A stretch of DNA of 64,000 nucleotides from Actinobacillus indolicus (GTDB lineage Bacteria > Pseudomonadota > Gammaproteobacteria > Enterobacterales > Pasteurellaceae): positions 1-64,000 of the forward strand of contig NZ_CP038145.1 of NCBI RefSeq assembly GCF_004519515.1, given 5' to 3'. A program made the position numbers and the translations under genes. The notes below the pieces were generated by a model. The model saw only the letters and a program-made list of their open reading frames with translations. It was not told the DNA's origin and made no database searches. Within the stretch, counting starts at the first letter, position 1; every line of letters starts with the position of its first letter. Positions 35,076-43,833 of the stretch are shown piece by piece.

Positions 35076-35955
35076 AGTATTAGAAAAATTACTGCTAAAT
35101 GCAAAACAATCTATTCAACTAGGTGTGGAAGATTATCAGTTATCTATTGATGATGATAAAAGAAAAATATCTGCGATTAGAAATTTCTTAGCGGGTTTAC
35201 TTTTATTGTACAAATATAAGCTGGTTCACTATGCAAGAGAAAATGAAGACCCTTATATGTATATAAGAATTGGAAATGATAGAACAGTACCACCTAATAA
35301 AACAATAAATGTCAAAGGTATTAAGGGAAATCTAATAGCATTAAATATCTATATAGATGCACAGAAATTAGATAACTTGGTTTCTAATAGAAATAAAATA
35401 GAGCATTTCACGATGCTCAATGATATTGATATTTCATTGTTGGTTTTTCAATCTTTTCATCTTTTTTCTGAATTTTATGATAATTATATTTATCCAGATA
35501 ACAACCTTGATTTAAAAGATTTTATTGACAGTGATATTTATGAAGTTCTTCTAGAAAATGAAAGTGTAGTGTTATCTCGATTAAAAAAATTTAAAGAAAG
35601 AATAGAAAATATAGATTTTCCTAATAATACTATCTTGGATATGTTAAAAGATAGTAATGAGGATCGTATAAAGTGTCCTTATTGTTTTTCATTAATGGTA
35701 AAAGATATAAAAAGGGAGTACGAAAGTTTAGAACTTGAATGTGAACATTGTGAGAAGACTTTTGATATTTATGATCTATTAGGTGTAACTCATAAAGCTA
35801 TTCTTGATGGAGATGATCCCAGAAGCGAATGCCCAGAGTGTTATGCTTTTGATGTGGTTGGTGGAGTATGCCTAGCTTGTGGATATGAGTTAGATCCTGA
35901 TAGAGATTATGAAAGTGAAGCAAGAATGATTTATTTATTTAATAAAAATGATTGA
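35062..35955 (+). CDS. HEPN-like protein with two C-terminal zinc ribbons, embedded in the hsd operon
   Basis: 297 residues, not a standard restriction subunit. The N-terminal helical part (SIQLGVEDYQ, KISAIRNFLAGLLLLYKYKL) contains LVSNRNKIEHF: R110-N-x-x-x-H115 fits the Rx4H motif of HEPN-superfamily RNases. The C-terminal third has two four-cysteine sets: C205/C208/C227/C230 and C257/C260/C270/C273, likely zinc ribbons. The ATG (35062) overlaps the hsdS end, with ribosome site GGGGAGAAAA. It is strongly A+T-rich compared with hsdM and hsdR. It lies exactly where prrC (anticodon nuclease) lies in the E. coli prr restriction cassette, but has no ATPase domain. RNase activity is an inference. 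Confidence 0.6.
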   Translation: MSVNKVLEKLLLNAKQSIQLGVEDYQLSIDDDKRKISAIRNFLAGLLLLYKYKLVHYARENEDPYMYIRIGNDRTVPPNKTINVKGIKGNLIALNIYIDAQKLDNLVSNRNKIEHFTMLNDIDISLLVFQSFHLFSEFYDNYIYPDNNLDLKDFIDSDIYEVLLENESVVLSRLKKFKERIENIDFPNNTILDMLKDSNEDRIKCPYCFSLMVKDIKREYESLELECEHCEKTFDIYDLLGVTHKAILDGDDPRSECPECYAFDVVGGVCLACGYELDPDRDYESEARMIYLFNKND

Positions 35956-36022
35956 CTTTAAATTGAGGCTTTATAGTGAATAACAAGCGGTAACATTCCC
36001 ACAAGATTTTGCAACCCCGACA

Positions 36023-36158
36023 GCGACCTTGTCGCAATCGGTTAAGCATAATTGGGGGGCGTTGTTACCCAATGTAATCCAGTGGCGGAGCCACTGAACT
36101 ATACGTAACCCCGTACGCTTGCGTGCGGGGGAATTGGGGGCGAAAGATGTTTTGCCCC
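36023..36158 (+). repeat. cluster of four hairpins upstream of hsdR
   Basis: Four successive stems: GCGAC/GTCGC (36023-36035), CAGTGGC/GCCACTG (36080-36096), CCCCGTACGC/GCGTGCGGGG (36109-36130) and GGGGCGAAA/TTTTGCCCC (36137-36158). The motif AATTGGGGG(G)CG occurs twice, near 36051 and 36132. A 235-base gap separates the HEPN-like gene from hsdR. These GC-rich folds stand out against the A+T-rich gene before them and could regulate or insulate hsdR. Confidence 0.7.
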
Positions 36159-36190
36159 GACAGGATAGACAAACAAAAAAGGAAAAAACA

Positions 36191-39100
36191 ATGCTCATCA
36201 ACGAAAACACCATTGAACAAGCCTGTTTGCAACATTTGCAGGAATTGGGCTGGGATTATACGCACGGTTCGACCATCAATGCTGATGGGGAAAATCCTTG
36301 GCGGTTGCGGACGGACGAGGTGGTGTTTCGGGCGGTGTTGCGTGAGGCGGTGGAGCGGTTAAATCCGCAGTTGCCGTCTGCAACGGTGGACGAAGTGGTG
36401 GCGTTGGTGTGCAAAACGGATATTACGGATTTAACGGAACGCAATCAGCAAGCCTATCGCTATTTGCGTGAGGGCGTTCGGGTGGAGTATCGGGAAAATG
36501 ATGAGCAAAAAGTGGAGTTTGCCCGTTTGATTGATTTTCAACAGCCGAGCCTGAACCGTTTTGATGTGGTGAACCAGCTAACGATTGCAGGGCGAAAAGG
36601 TAATCGCCGTCCTGATGTGATTTGTTATATCAATGGTTTGCCTGTGGTGGTGTTGGAGTTGAAAAATCCTTTGAAAGAGAATGCGGATTTGCCACAGGCG
36701 TTTAATCAGTTGCAGACTTATAAGCAGGAAATCGGCGATTTGTTTGTGTATAACCAAGCGCTTGTGATTAGCGATGGTATTCTGGCAAAAGTCGGTTCGC
36801 TGACGGCGGATTTGGAGCGGTTTACTCCTTGGCGTGTGGTGGACGAGAAGAACAAGCAACGTATTTCCTTTGAACACGAGTTGGAAGGCTTGGTGCGTGG
36901 TTTGCTTAACCCAGTGAGTTTGTTGGATTATATCCAGAATTTTATTGTGTTTGAGCAGACATCAAGCGGTCGTTTGGTGAAGAAAATTGCCGCTTATCAT
37001 CAATTCTACGGCGTGAATGAAGCGGTGGATTGTACGCTGTGGGCGGCAAGCGAGCAGGGCAATGGCAAAATCGGGGTAATGTGGCATACACAGGGTTCGG
37101 GCAAGTCGTTGTCGATGTTGTTTTATGCCGGCAAATTGTTGTCGCAAGCGGAGTTACGCAACCCGACTATTGTGGTGGTTACCGACCGCAATGATTTAGA
37201 CGGTCAGCTTTATGCCACTTTTTCAGGCGGTCAGGCGTTAATTCGTCAGCAACCTGTGCAAGCAGACGGCAGGGAGGCGTTGCGTGAAGAACTTGCCAAG
37301 CGAGAAACAGGCGGTGTGATTTTTACCACTATTCAGAAATTCGGTCTGCAAGAGGGCGAGCAGGCACACCCTGTGCTAAACGAGCGACACAATATTATTG
37401 TGATTAGTGATGAGGCTCACCGTTCACAATACGGTTTTAGCCAAAGTATGAAACTCAATGAAGCAAACCGCACGGGGACATATCGGGTGGGCTATGCGAA
37501 GCATTTGCGTGATGCTCTGCCGAATGCATCTTTTATTGGTTTTACCGGTACGCCGATTAGCCTTGAAGATAAAGATACCCAAGCGGTATTTGGTCAATAT
37601 GTGTCGATTTATGATTTTGATGATGCGGTGAAAGATGGGGCAACGGTGCCGTTATCTTATGAACCGCGTCAAATTAAGATTGATGCGAGTAGTGACTTTG
37701 AAAATGCGGTGAAAGAAGCACAAGACTTATTTGTTGAAGACGAAAACTCCTACCGTTTCCGCTTGCGTGAGACGCTGATGGGGACAGACGAGCGTTTGCA
37801 ACGACTTGCTGAAGATTTTGTGCAACATTTTGAGCAACGTGATGCTTTAGTAGAAAGTAAGGCAATGTTGGTGACGATGAGTCGTAAAATTTGTGTGAAA
37901 TTGTATGAAAAAATCACCGCACTTCGACCGCAGTGGCATAGTGATGATGTGAATGAAGGGGCGATTAAAATTGTGATGACGGGGTCGGCAGACGATTCTG
38001 ATGAAATTCAAAGGCATATTTATTCTGCGCAAGATAAAAAACTGCTGGAACGCCGTTTTAAAGATCCTGATGATCCGCTGAAAATTGTGATTGTGCGTGA
38101 TATGTGGCTAACGGGTTTTGATGCCCCTTGTTGTAATACCATTTATATCGATAAACCAATGCGTGGACATAATTTAATGCAGGCGATCGCGCGCGTAAAC
38201 CGTGTGTTCCGCAACAAAAGCCGTGAAAATGGTGGTTTGATTGTGGATTATGTAGGTATTGTGGAAGAACTGAAAGAAGCGAAATTGGAATATTCGCGCG
38301 CAAACGGTAAAGGCGACATTATCGTGGATATTGCGAAAGTAAAAGCCAAGATGTTGGAGTATTTCGACATTATTCGTGGACTATTTGCGACACCTGTAAA
38401 AGGCGAAAGTTTTAAACTGTATGATGCCTTGCAATTAGAAGATGAAACGGCGTTGTTCCATCAAATTATGTTGGGTGGCAACCATATTATGGCATTAGAT
38501 CATCAAGAAAATAAACCCCAAAATAACCCCAAAAATGACCGCACTTTGTCAGAAAACTCTCGTCGCAAAGTCTTTTTAAATGCAGTTCGCAGTGCGAAAA
38601 AGGGGTATTGTTTGTGTGGGACTTTACCTGGTGTCAAAGCATATGAGAAAGAGCTTGCCTTTTATGATGCGGTGCGTGCAATTATTGCGAAACGTTCGCC
38701 AGGCGATAAAAACAATATGGCAGATCGTCAGTTAAAATTGGTGACGCTTATCAATCGGGCTGTGCAGGCAGATGGTGCAGTGAATTTGCTGGATATGTTA
38801 CATCGCGACCAACCTAATATCAGTTTATTATCTGAAGAATTTTTAGATAAAGTTGGGAAAAGTAAAACAAAACATCTGTGGTTGCTTGCGGTAGAGCGTT
38901 ATCTTCGTTCTGAAATCCAGAATAAAGGCGGGGTGAATATTGCGGTGCAAAAGGATTTCGAGCAACGTTTAGCGGAAGCGATGCGTAAATATAATAATCA
39001 TACTATTAGTATTTTAGACGTGCTTGATGAATTGATTAAGATGGCAAAAGATTTTGCGGAGCGTTTACAACGCGGTGAGAAGTTAGGTTTATCACCTGCG

Positions 39101-39373
39101 GAAATCGCCTTTTACGATGCCCTTGCTCGCAATGAAAGTGCGGTGCGAGAATTGGGCGATGATGCCTTGAAAAACTTGGCAAAAGCGATTACTGATAAAT
39201 TACGCAAATCCGCCACCATTGACTGGCAATACAAAGAAGCCGTGCGAGCAAAAATGCGAAACTTGGTGCGTGTTACGTTGAGATTATTCAAATATCCGCC
39301 AGATAAATGCGATGAAGCAATCCAATTTGTGTTGGAACAAGCGGAAGTGATTGCAGATGAATTGACGGGTTAA
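36191..39373 (+). CDS. hsdR: type I restriction endonuclease subunit HsdR
   Basis: Motor and nuclease subunit of the type I system. 1060 residues. The N-terminal nuclease domain has RRPDVICYINGLPVVVLELKN (PD-x-ExK). Helicase motifs follow: MWHTQGSGKSLSMLF (Walker A), IVISDEAHRSQYG (DEAH), GFTGTPI, and IVDYVGIVEEL with AIARVNRVFRNKS (motif VI). The start ATG 36191 (MLINENTIEQ) follows AAAAAAGGAAAA. Three perfect Haemophilus-type uptake 9-mers lie inside (37916, 38538, 39136), while no perfect Actinobacillus-type 9-mer does, which suggests an origin in the other branch of the family. Confidence 0.95.
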   Translation: MLINENTIEQACLQHLQELGWDYTHGSTINADGENPWRLRTDEVVFRAVLREAVERLNPQLPSATVDEVVALVCKTDITDLTERNQQAYRYLREGVRVEYRENDEQKVEFARLIDFQQPSLNRFDVVNQLTIAGRKGNRRPDVICYINGLPVVVLELKNPLKENADLPQAFNQLQTYKQEIGDLFVYNQALVISDGILAKVGSLTADLERFTPWRVVDEKNKQRISFEHELEGLVRGLLNPVSLLDYIQNFIVFEQTSSGRLVKKIAAYHQFYGVNEAVDCTLWAASEQGNGKIGVMWHTQGSGKSLSMLFYAGKLLSQAELRNPTIVVVTDRNDLDGQLYATFSGGQALIRQQPVQADGREALREELAKRETGGVIFTTIQKFGLQEGEQAHPVLNERHNIIVISDEAHRSQYGFSQSMKLNEANRTGTYRVGYAKHLRDALPNASFIGFTGTPISLEDKDTQAVFGQYVSIYDFDDAVKDGATVPLSYEPRQIKIDASSDFENAVKEAQDLFVEDENSYRFRLRETLMGTDERLQRLAEDFVQHFEQRDALVESKAMLVTMSRKICVKLYEKITALRPQWHSDDVNEGAIKIVMTGSADDSDEIQRHIYSAQDKKLLERRFKDPDDPLKIVIVRDMWLTGFDAPCCNTIYIDKPMRGHNLMQAIARVNRVFRNKSRENGGLIVDYVGIVEELKEAKLEYSRANGKGDIIVDIAKVKAKMLEYFDIIRGLFATPVKGESFKLYDALQLEDETALFHQIMLGGNHIMALDHQENKPQNNPKNDRTLSENSRRKVFLNAVRSAKKGYCLCGTLPGVKAYEKELAFYDAVRAIIAKRSPGDKNNMADRQLKLVTLINRAVQADGAVNLLDMLHRDQPNISLLSEEFLDKVGKSKTKHLWLLAVERYLRSEIQNKGGVNIAVQKDFEQRLAEAMRKYNNHTISILDVLDELIKMAKDFAERLQRGEKLGLSPAEIAFYDALARNESAVRELGDDALKNLAKAITDKLRKSATIDWQYKEAVRAKMRNLVRVTLRLFKYPPDKCDEAIQFVLEQAEVIADELTG

Positions 39374-39408
39374 TTGGTAAAATATTGCTTAGATCTCACC
39401 GCTTGTAA

Positions 39409-39434
39409 AAATAGCACGATAATCTCGTGCTATT
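39409..39434. terminator. bidirectional terminator after hsdR
   Basis: AAATAGCACGA/TCGTGCTATTT with TAATC loop and A/T flanks, between convergent hsdR and the ROK gene. Confidence 0.85.
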
Positions 39435-39437
39435 TTC

Positions 39438-40643
39438 TTAGAACTCAATAGTTCCTTTCAATAATGTCCCTTCATAAATGCCTAACTTAATCGCAATAGA
39501 TGGAATAATTGTACTATCCCAATCATATTGGCTTGTGACGAGATCGATGTTTAAGTCACTTAGCAGTAAGTTTTGTTTTAGCTTCGCTTGAATTTGCTCA
39601 AATAAAGGCTGTTTAATGCGAAGTAGCGGTGAGTTGAGCATAATTTTTTCTGTTGAGAAAATATTGACCAAATTCATGAGCATATAGGCTAAGTTATCGG
39701 TGATATGTTCAAGAATTGGGTGGGCTTTATCATTTTTTTGCTCAACTTGCTCGCAGAACCAAGCGATTTTATCTTGTGTCGTGGTCAATGTATTGGGTAA
39801 ATAGCGATCTATCAGTGAAATAAGCGCAGGGAATGTCACTTGGTTTGCTAATTGATAGCGTTCCACATCATTTAATCCTTCTGCAATTTCATCACTTAAC
39901 GCACTAAATTTCGGCATAATCATTTTATCTACGCTCATTCTTTTATGTTCATCTTGATGGAGTAGAGCGCCTTTAAGCAATACGCTAAGATTCACCGTAT
40001 CATCTAATTGTAAAAAAATCACATTGTCGTTGCTAATTAGGCTCCCTAAAGCAGATTCTGCTAAAAACCAAAGTTGGAAATGTTCATTGAGTAAAATCGG
40101 CTGAGAAAAGCGTGTGGCTAATCGATCTACAATCGGGCAATGGATAAGGTGCTGTCCTAATTGCGTAATGATGCGTCGAGTTGCATCTATTTTTCCGACA
40201 ACACTGACAGAAATAGCGAATAAATTCTTCTGTTCAATATCAATTTGCGTAGCAAAATGTTGTAAACTAGAGAGAATATAGTCATCTAAATTTGAGTATT
40301 CTTCTTGAGTAATAGGATAATCACATAATTGAATCAGTTTTCCGCTTAAATCACATAAGGTCACAGACAATTTATTTGTCGCAATCGTTAGACAGAGATA
40401 ATGCCAATAAAAAGGGGATACGGCGAGTCCCACGGCGGGTCTGCCACGAGAAGGTAGATTTTGCGATGTTCTTTCTAAGATAAATTTATTATCAATTAAT
40501 GTCTTGGTTAAGACGGTCATGGATGCGGGAGCAAAGCCAGATAGTTTTGCAAGATCTGTGCGTGAAATGAGTTCAAATTGCTCAATTAAGCGGTAAACTG
40601 TTCCTAAATGCTGATATTTATAATCATAAGATGTGGTTTTCAT
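39438..40643 (-). CDS. ROK-family transcriptional regulator (NagC/Mlc-like)
   Basis: 401 residues. The N-terminal winged helix (TVYRLIEQFELISRTDLAKL, then SGFAPASMTVLTKTLI and SRGRPAVGLAV) is of the NagC/Mlc type, which repress amino-sugar or PTS genes. The ROK domain is degenerate: the cysteine zinc cluster (CxCGxxGCxE) usual in NagC and Mlc is absent, and the kinase-like DxGxT region is not clear. Its sugar ligand is therefore uncertain. TATGGAGTA in its upstream region also occurs twice upstream of the sialic-acid operon, so autoregulation and a joint regulon are possible. Confidence 0.8.
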   Translation of the reverse strand: MKTTSYDYKYQHLGTVYRLIEQFELISRTDLAKLSGFAPASMTVLTKTLIDNKFILERTSQNLPSRGRPAVGLAVSPFYWHYLCLTIATNKLSVTLCDLSGKLIQLCDYPITQEEYSNLDDYILSSLQHFATQIDIEQKNLFAISVSVVGKIDATRRIITQLGQHLIHCPIVDRLATRFSQPILLNEHFQLWFLAESALGSLISNDNVIFLQLDDTVNLSVLLKGALLHQDEHKRMSVDKMIMPKFSALSDEIAEGLNDVERYQLANQVTFPALISLIDRYLPNTLTTTQDKIAWFCEQVEQKNDKAHPILEHITDNLAYMLMNLVNIFSTEKIMLNSPLLRIKQPLFEQIQAKLKQNLLLSDLNIDLVTSQYDWDSTIIPSIAIKLGIYEGTLLKGTIEF

Positions 40644-40666
40644 AGCCTAATTCCTTAGTCTCTTTT

Positions 40667-40675
40667 TACTCCATA
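40667..40675 (-). promoter_or_regulatory. candidate operator upstream of the ROK gene
   Basis: On the minus strand TATGGAGTA, the same 9-mer as at 14992-15000 and 15023-15031. It lies about 24 bases before the ROK start codon. Confidence 0.4.
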
Positions 40676-40817
40676 AGATAATTTATTTATTTTGCAATCT
40701 TTACATAAAATAGCAAATGCTTTCATTCAATTATGAGAATGAGCTCACAAAATTATTTTATTTTTTGAAGAAAATGCTTGAGAATCGATCAACCCTGAAG
40801 TTTAAGGTACATTTTTT

Positions 40818-41939
40818 ATGAACGAACAGATAAATTATCGTTGGATTGAAAATAATGAACAGTTATCAGAGATTTGTCATCATGCCATGAAGCAGGCTGT
40901 TGTCGCATTAGATACGGAATTTATTAGAACTCGCACCTATTATCCTAAATTAGGGTTAATTCAACTGTTTGATGGGCAAAATATTTGCCTGATCGACCCG
41001 CTTGTAATTAGCGATTTTTCGCCTTTTATCACCTTATTAGCTGACACAAAGGTGATGAAGGTGCTACACGCGTGTAGTGAAGATTTAGAAGTCTTTCAAC
41101 ACTATTTTAAGCAACTTCCACAGCCGATGTTAGATACGCAAATTATGGCTGGATTTATTGGGCTAGGGCAGTCTGTAGGCTTTGCAAAATTAGTCTTACA
41201 TTATCTCAACCTTGAATTAGATAAAGGTGCATCAAGAACCGATTGGCTGATTCGTCCATTAACGGAAGTACAATGTCAATATGCGAGCGCAGATGTTTAT
41301 TATTTATTGCCGATTTATCACGCCTTAGCGGAAGATTTAGCCAAAACACCTTGGCAAAATGCCGTTAAACAAGAATGTGATGCACTGCTTGAAAAACGAC
41401 AAATGGTCTCTGATCCAAATAAAGCCTATAAAGAGATTGGTTTGGCATGGCAGTTAAATCCACAACAGTTAGCCGTATTACAAATACTCGCAAAATGGCG
41501 TGTGGAAGAAGCCGAAAAGCGAGATTTGGCGTTAAATTTTATTATTAAAGAGCAAAATCTATGGCAAATTGCCAAACAGCAACCTAAGCATACATCAAGC
41601 TTGCTTGAATTTATGCATCCAAATGAAGTGCGAATTCATGGTAAAAAGCTATTATGGCTTGTGGAGCAAGGTAAAGCGGTATTGCCTGAACATTATCCAG
41701 CCCCTATTTCTCGAATTATGGATGAGCCTGGCTATAAACAGACGTTAAAAAAATTACAACAGAAACTCAGCGAAATTCAACCTGATGATTTAGCTGTGGA
41801 ACTATTAGCGAGTAAACGTCAGTTAAATCAGCTTTTTACGTGGTATAGAAAAGGGCAGAGTACTGAAAAATTGCCCGAATTATTAAAAGGGTGGAGAGCA
41901 GAGTACGGAAAACAGCTGTTAGAAAGTTGTTTTGAGTAA
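40818..41939 (+). CDS. rnd: ribonuclease D
   Basis: 3'-5' exoribonuclease that trims tRNA precursors. 373 residues (E. coli 375). The DEDD exonuclease domain shows AVVALDTEFIRTRTYYPKLG, KVLHACSEDLEVFQH and the late YASADVYYLLPIYHALAEDL with Tyr and Asp. HRDC domains follow (NPQQLAVLQILAKWRVEEAE). Single gene with its own terminator; divergent from the ROK regulator. Confidence 0.95.
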   Translation: MNEQINYRWIENNEQLSEICHHAMKQAVVALDTEFIRTRTYYPKLGLIQLFDGQNICLIDPLVISDFSPFITLLADTKVMKVLHACSEDLEVFQHYFKQLPQPMLDTQIMAGFIGLGQSVGFAKLVLHYLNLELDKGASRTDWLIRPLTEVQCQYASADVYYLLPIYHALAEDLAKTPWQNAVKQECDALLEKRQMVSDPNKAYKEIGLAWQLNPQQLAVLQILAKWRVEEAEKRDLALNFIIKEQNLWQIAKQQPKHTSSLLEFMHPNEVRIHGKKLLWLVEQGKAVLPEHYPAPISRIMDEPGYKQTLKKLQQKLSEIQPDDLAVELLASKRQLNQLFTWYRKGQSTEKLPELLKGWRAEYGKQLLESCFE

Positions 41940-41974
41940 TCAATTAAAACGTGACAATGTAATGAAAATGATTG

Positions 41975-41998
41975 AAGGTGCTGTATAGCGCCTTTTTT
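41975..41998 (+). terminator. rho-independent terminator of rnd
   Basis: AAGGTGCT/AGCGCCTT with GTAT loop and six T. Confidence 0.85.
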
Positions 41999-42231
41999 AT
42001 TGCCTAAATTTAGGTATTTCAATTATTAACCTTGGCTTAATTAAGTTTATTAAGTTAAGTTTAATAATTAAAAAGTATATAGTTATCAAATAGTTAATTC
42101 ATATTTTGCAAAAAATAGGACGAAACTCACCACTTGTAGATTTGTCACTTTTAGATGAAATGATTTTTTTGATAGCGGTTTTCTATTACAATTCAAACTA
42201 TAATTTTTGATTCTCTTAACAAGGAAAATGT
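41999..42231 (+). promoter_or_regulatory. promoter region of the sugar dehydrogenase gene
   Basis: A+T-rich gap without a gene. A perfect TATAAT is at 42199-42204, 28 bases before the ATG; I see no good -35 box. The ribosome site is AAGGAAAA. Confidence 0.4.
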
Positions 42232-43662
42232 ATGAAAAAAACAGTAGTGGCGACATTGATTGGTTTAACGCTAAATGTCGCTTTTGCAAATGATGTGGCA
42301 AAACCGGCTGAACCAACAAAAGTAGAAACCGTAAAAACGGTGGTGACTGAAGATAGTGCTTTTAAAGCATCTGTTTTAATTGATAATCTCAATAATCCTT
42401 GGGATATGGTTTGGGGGGCAGATGGCAATATTTGGGTGACAGAACGTCAAGGTAAACAGATTTCGATTGTCAATCCAAATACCGCAGAACATAAGGTACT
42501 TTATACCTTTGAACAGGCGTTTGCCGTACCGCCACATCAAGGTGTTCTAGGGCTCGCTTTACATCCAAATTTCTTAAAAAATAGCAAAGAAGATTTCGTT
42601 TATGCTTATTACACTTATTCATCAACCAATGGCGATAAGTCTGATTTTGGGCGAATTGTACGTTTAACCTATGATCCACAAGCTCAAAAACTTACAGATG
42701 AAACGGTGATTCTTGATAAATTACCTGCGGGTGATGATCACAATGCAGGACGTTTGATTTTCGGTAAAGATGGCAAACTATATCTTACGTTGGGCGACAA
42801 TGGTTACAACCAGTTTGGCAATAGTTGTAAAGAAATTCGTTCTCAAAACATTCCAACCGTTGAAGATATTGCTGCTAAAAATTATGAAGATTATCGTGGA
42901 AAAGTCTTGCGTATCAATGCAGATGGCTCAATTCCTGAAGATAACCCACGTATTCAAAACATTAAAAGCCACGTTTATGCCTACGGTTTCCGTAATCCAC
43001 AAGGTTTAGTGTTTGTTGGAAATAAATTATTTAACGTTGATCAAGGCCCTGGCACAGATGATGAAGTGAATGCTGTTGAAGCTGGAGGGAACTATGGTTG
43101 GCCACATATTGCAGGTTATCAAGATAATCAAGCATATAGCTACGTTAATTATTCTAAAGTAGAAAATTGTGAAAAAGCACCAATGTATGATGGTACGACC
43201 GTAGATAAAAGCGTGACAGTGGAACGCAAAAAAGAGACGGATGCTGAATTAGACAACTTCAAAGAGCCATTAAAAACCTTCTTTACCGTGCCAAATAGCT
43301 ATAATTTTAACGATCCAAAATGTAATGGTGACTATATTTGTTGGCCAACCGTAGCGACGACAAGCATTGCCTATTATCCAAAAGATGGAAAAATTAAAAG
43401 CTTCCAAAACTCATTATTAGTTACAGGGGTAAAAACAGGGACGTTATACCGTATGCCATTAGATGCAAATGCACAACAAGTCCAAGGTGAAGTGATTACA
43501 CATTTCCGTACAGATAACCGTTACCGTATGGTGTTGGTAAGCCCAGATACCGGTAAAGTGTTTGTTGCAACAGACAGTGCGGGTTACATCATGGGTAAAG
43601 ATAGCGTACCAACCAAAGAAATGGCAAATAAAGGTGCAATTTTAGTATTTGAAGCAAAATAA
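42232..43662 (+). CDS. periplasmic PQQ-type aldose sugar dehydrogenase family protein
   Basis: 476 residues. Residues 1-20 (MKKTVVATLIGLTLNVAFAN) are a Sec signal peptide, so the protein is periplasmic. The rest is a six-bladed propeller of the glucose/sorbosone dehydrogenase family (YliI-like): LNNPWDMVWGADGNIWVTER, GVLGLALHPNFL, PAGDDHNAGRLIFGKDGKLY and YAYGFRNPQGLVF. Such enzymes oxidise aldoses with PQQ. No PQQ synthesis genes are visible here, so it may depend on imported cofactor. Four cysteines in two regions (NSCKEI, KVENCEK, DPKCNGDYICW) suggest disulfides. Monocistronic. Confidence 0.85.
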   Translation: MKKTVVATLIGLTLNVAFANDVAKPAEPTKVETVKTVVTEDSAFKASVLIDNLNNPWDMVWGADGNIWVTERQGKQISIVNPNTAEHKVLYTFEQAFAVPPHQGVLGLALHPNFLKNSKEDFVYAYYTYSSTNGDKSDFGRIVRLTYDPQAQKLTDETVILDKLPAGDDHNAGRLIFGKDGKLYLTLGDNGYNQFGNSCKEIRSQNIPTVEDIAAKNYEDYRGKVLRINADGSIPEDNPRIQNIKSHVYAYGFRNPQGLVFVGNKLFNVDQGPGTDDEVNAVEAGGNYGWPHIAGYQDNQAYSYVNYSKVENCEKAPMYDGTTVDKSVTVERKKETDAELDNFKEPLKTFFTVPNSYNFNDPKCNGDYICWPTVATTSIAYYPKDGKIKSFQNSLLVTGVKTGTLYRMPLDANAQQVQGEVITHFRTDNRYRMVLVSPDTGKVFVATDSAGYIMGKDSVPTKEMANKGAILVFEAK

Positions 43663-43736
43663 TCTGTCATGTTGAGATGATCATTTTTGATATTTAAATT
43701 TCGCATAACGTAGATTATGTTAAATAATAAAAATAA

Positions 43737-43770
43737 AAGCGGACAACTAGATATTATTTGTCCGTTTTTA
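43737..43770 (+). terminator. terminator after the sugar dehydrogenase gene
   Basis: CGGACAA/TTGTCCG followed by TTTTTA. Confidence 0.75.
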
Positions 43771-43833
43771 ATCCCCCTTTTATTTGAGATCAATTTATTT
43801 TCAATCGTAAAAAGCGTATCATAGGCATGCAGT

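Noticed and set aside
35956..36190. tRNA or attachment site between the HEPN-like gene and hsdR
   Set aside because: The hairpins do not form a cloverleaf and no direct repeat flanks the island in the window.
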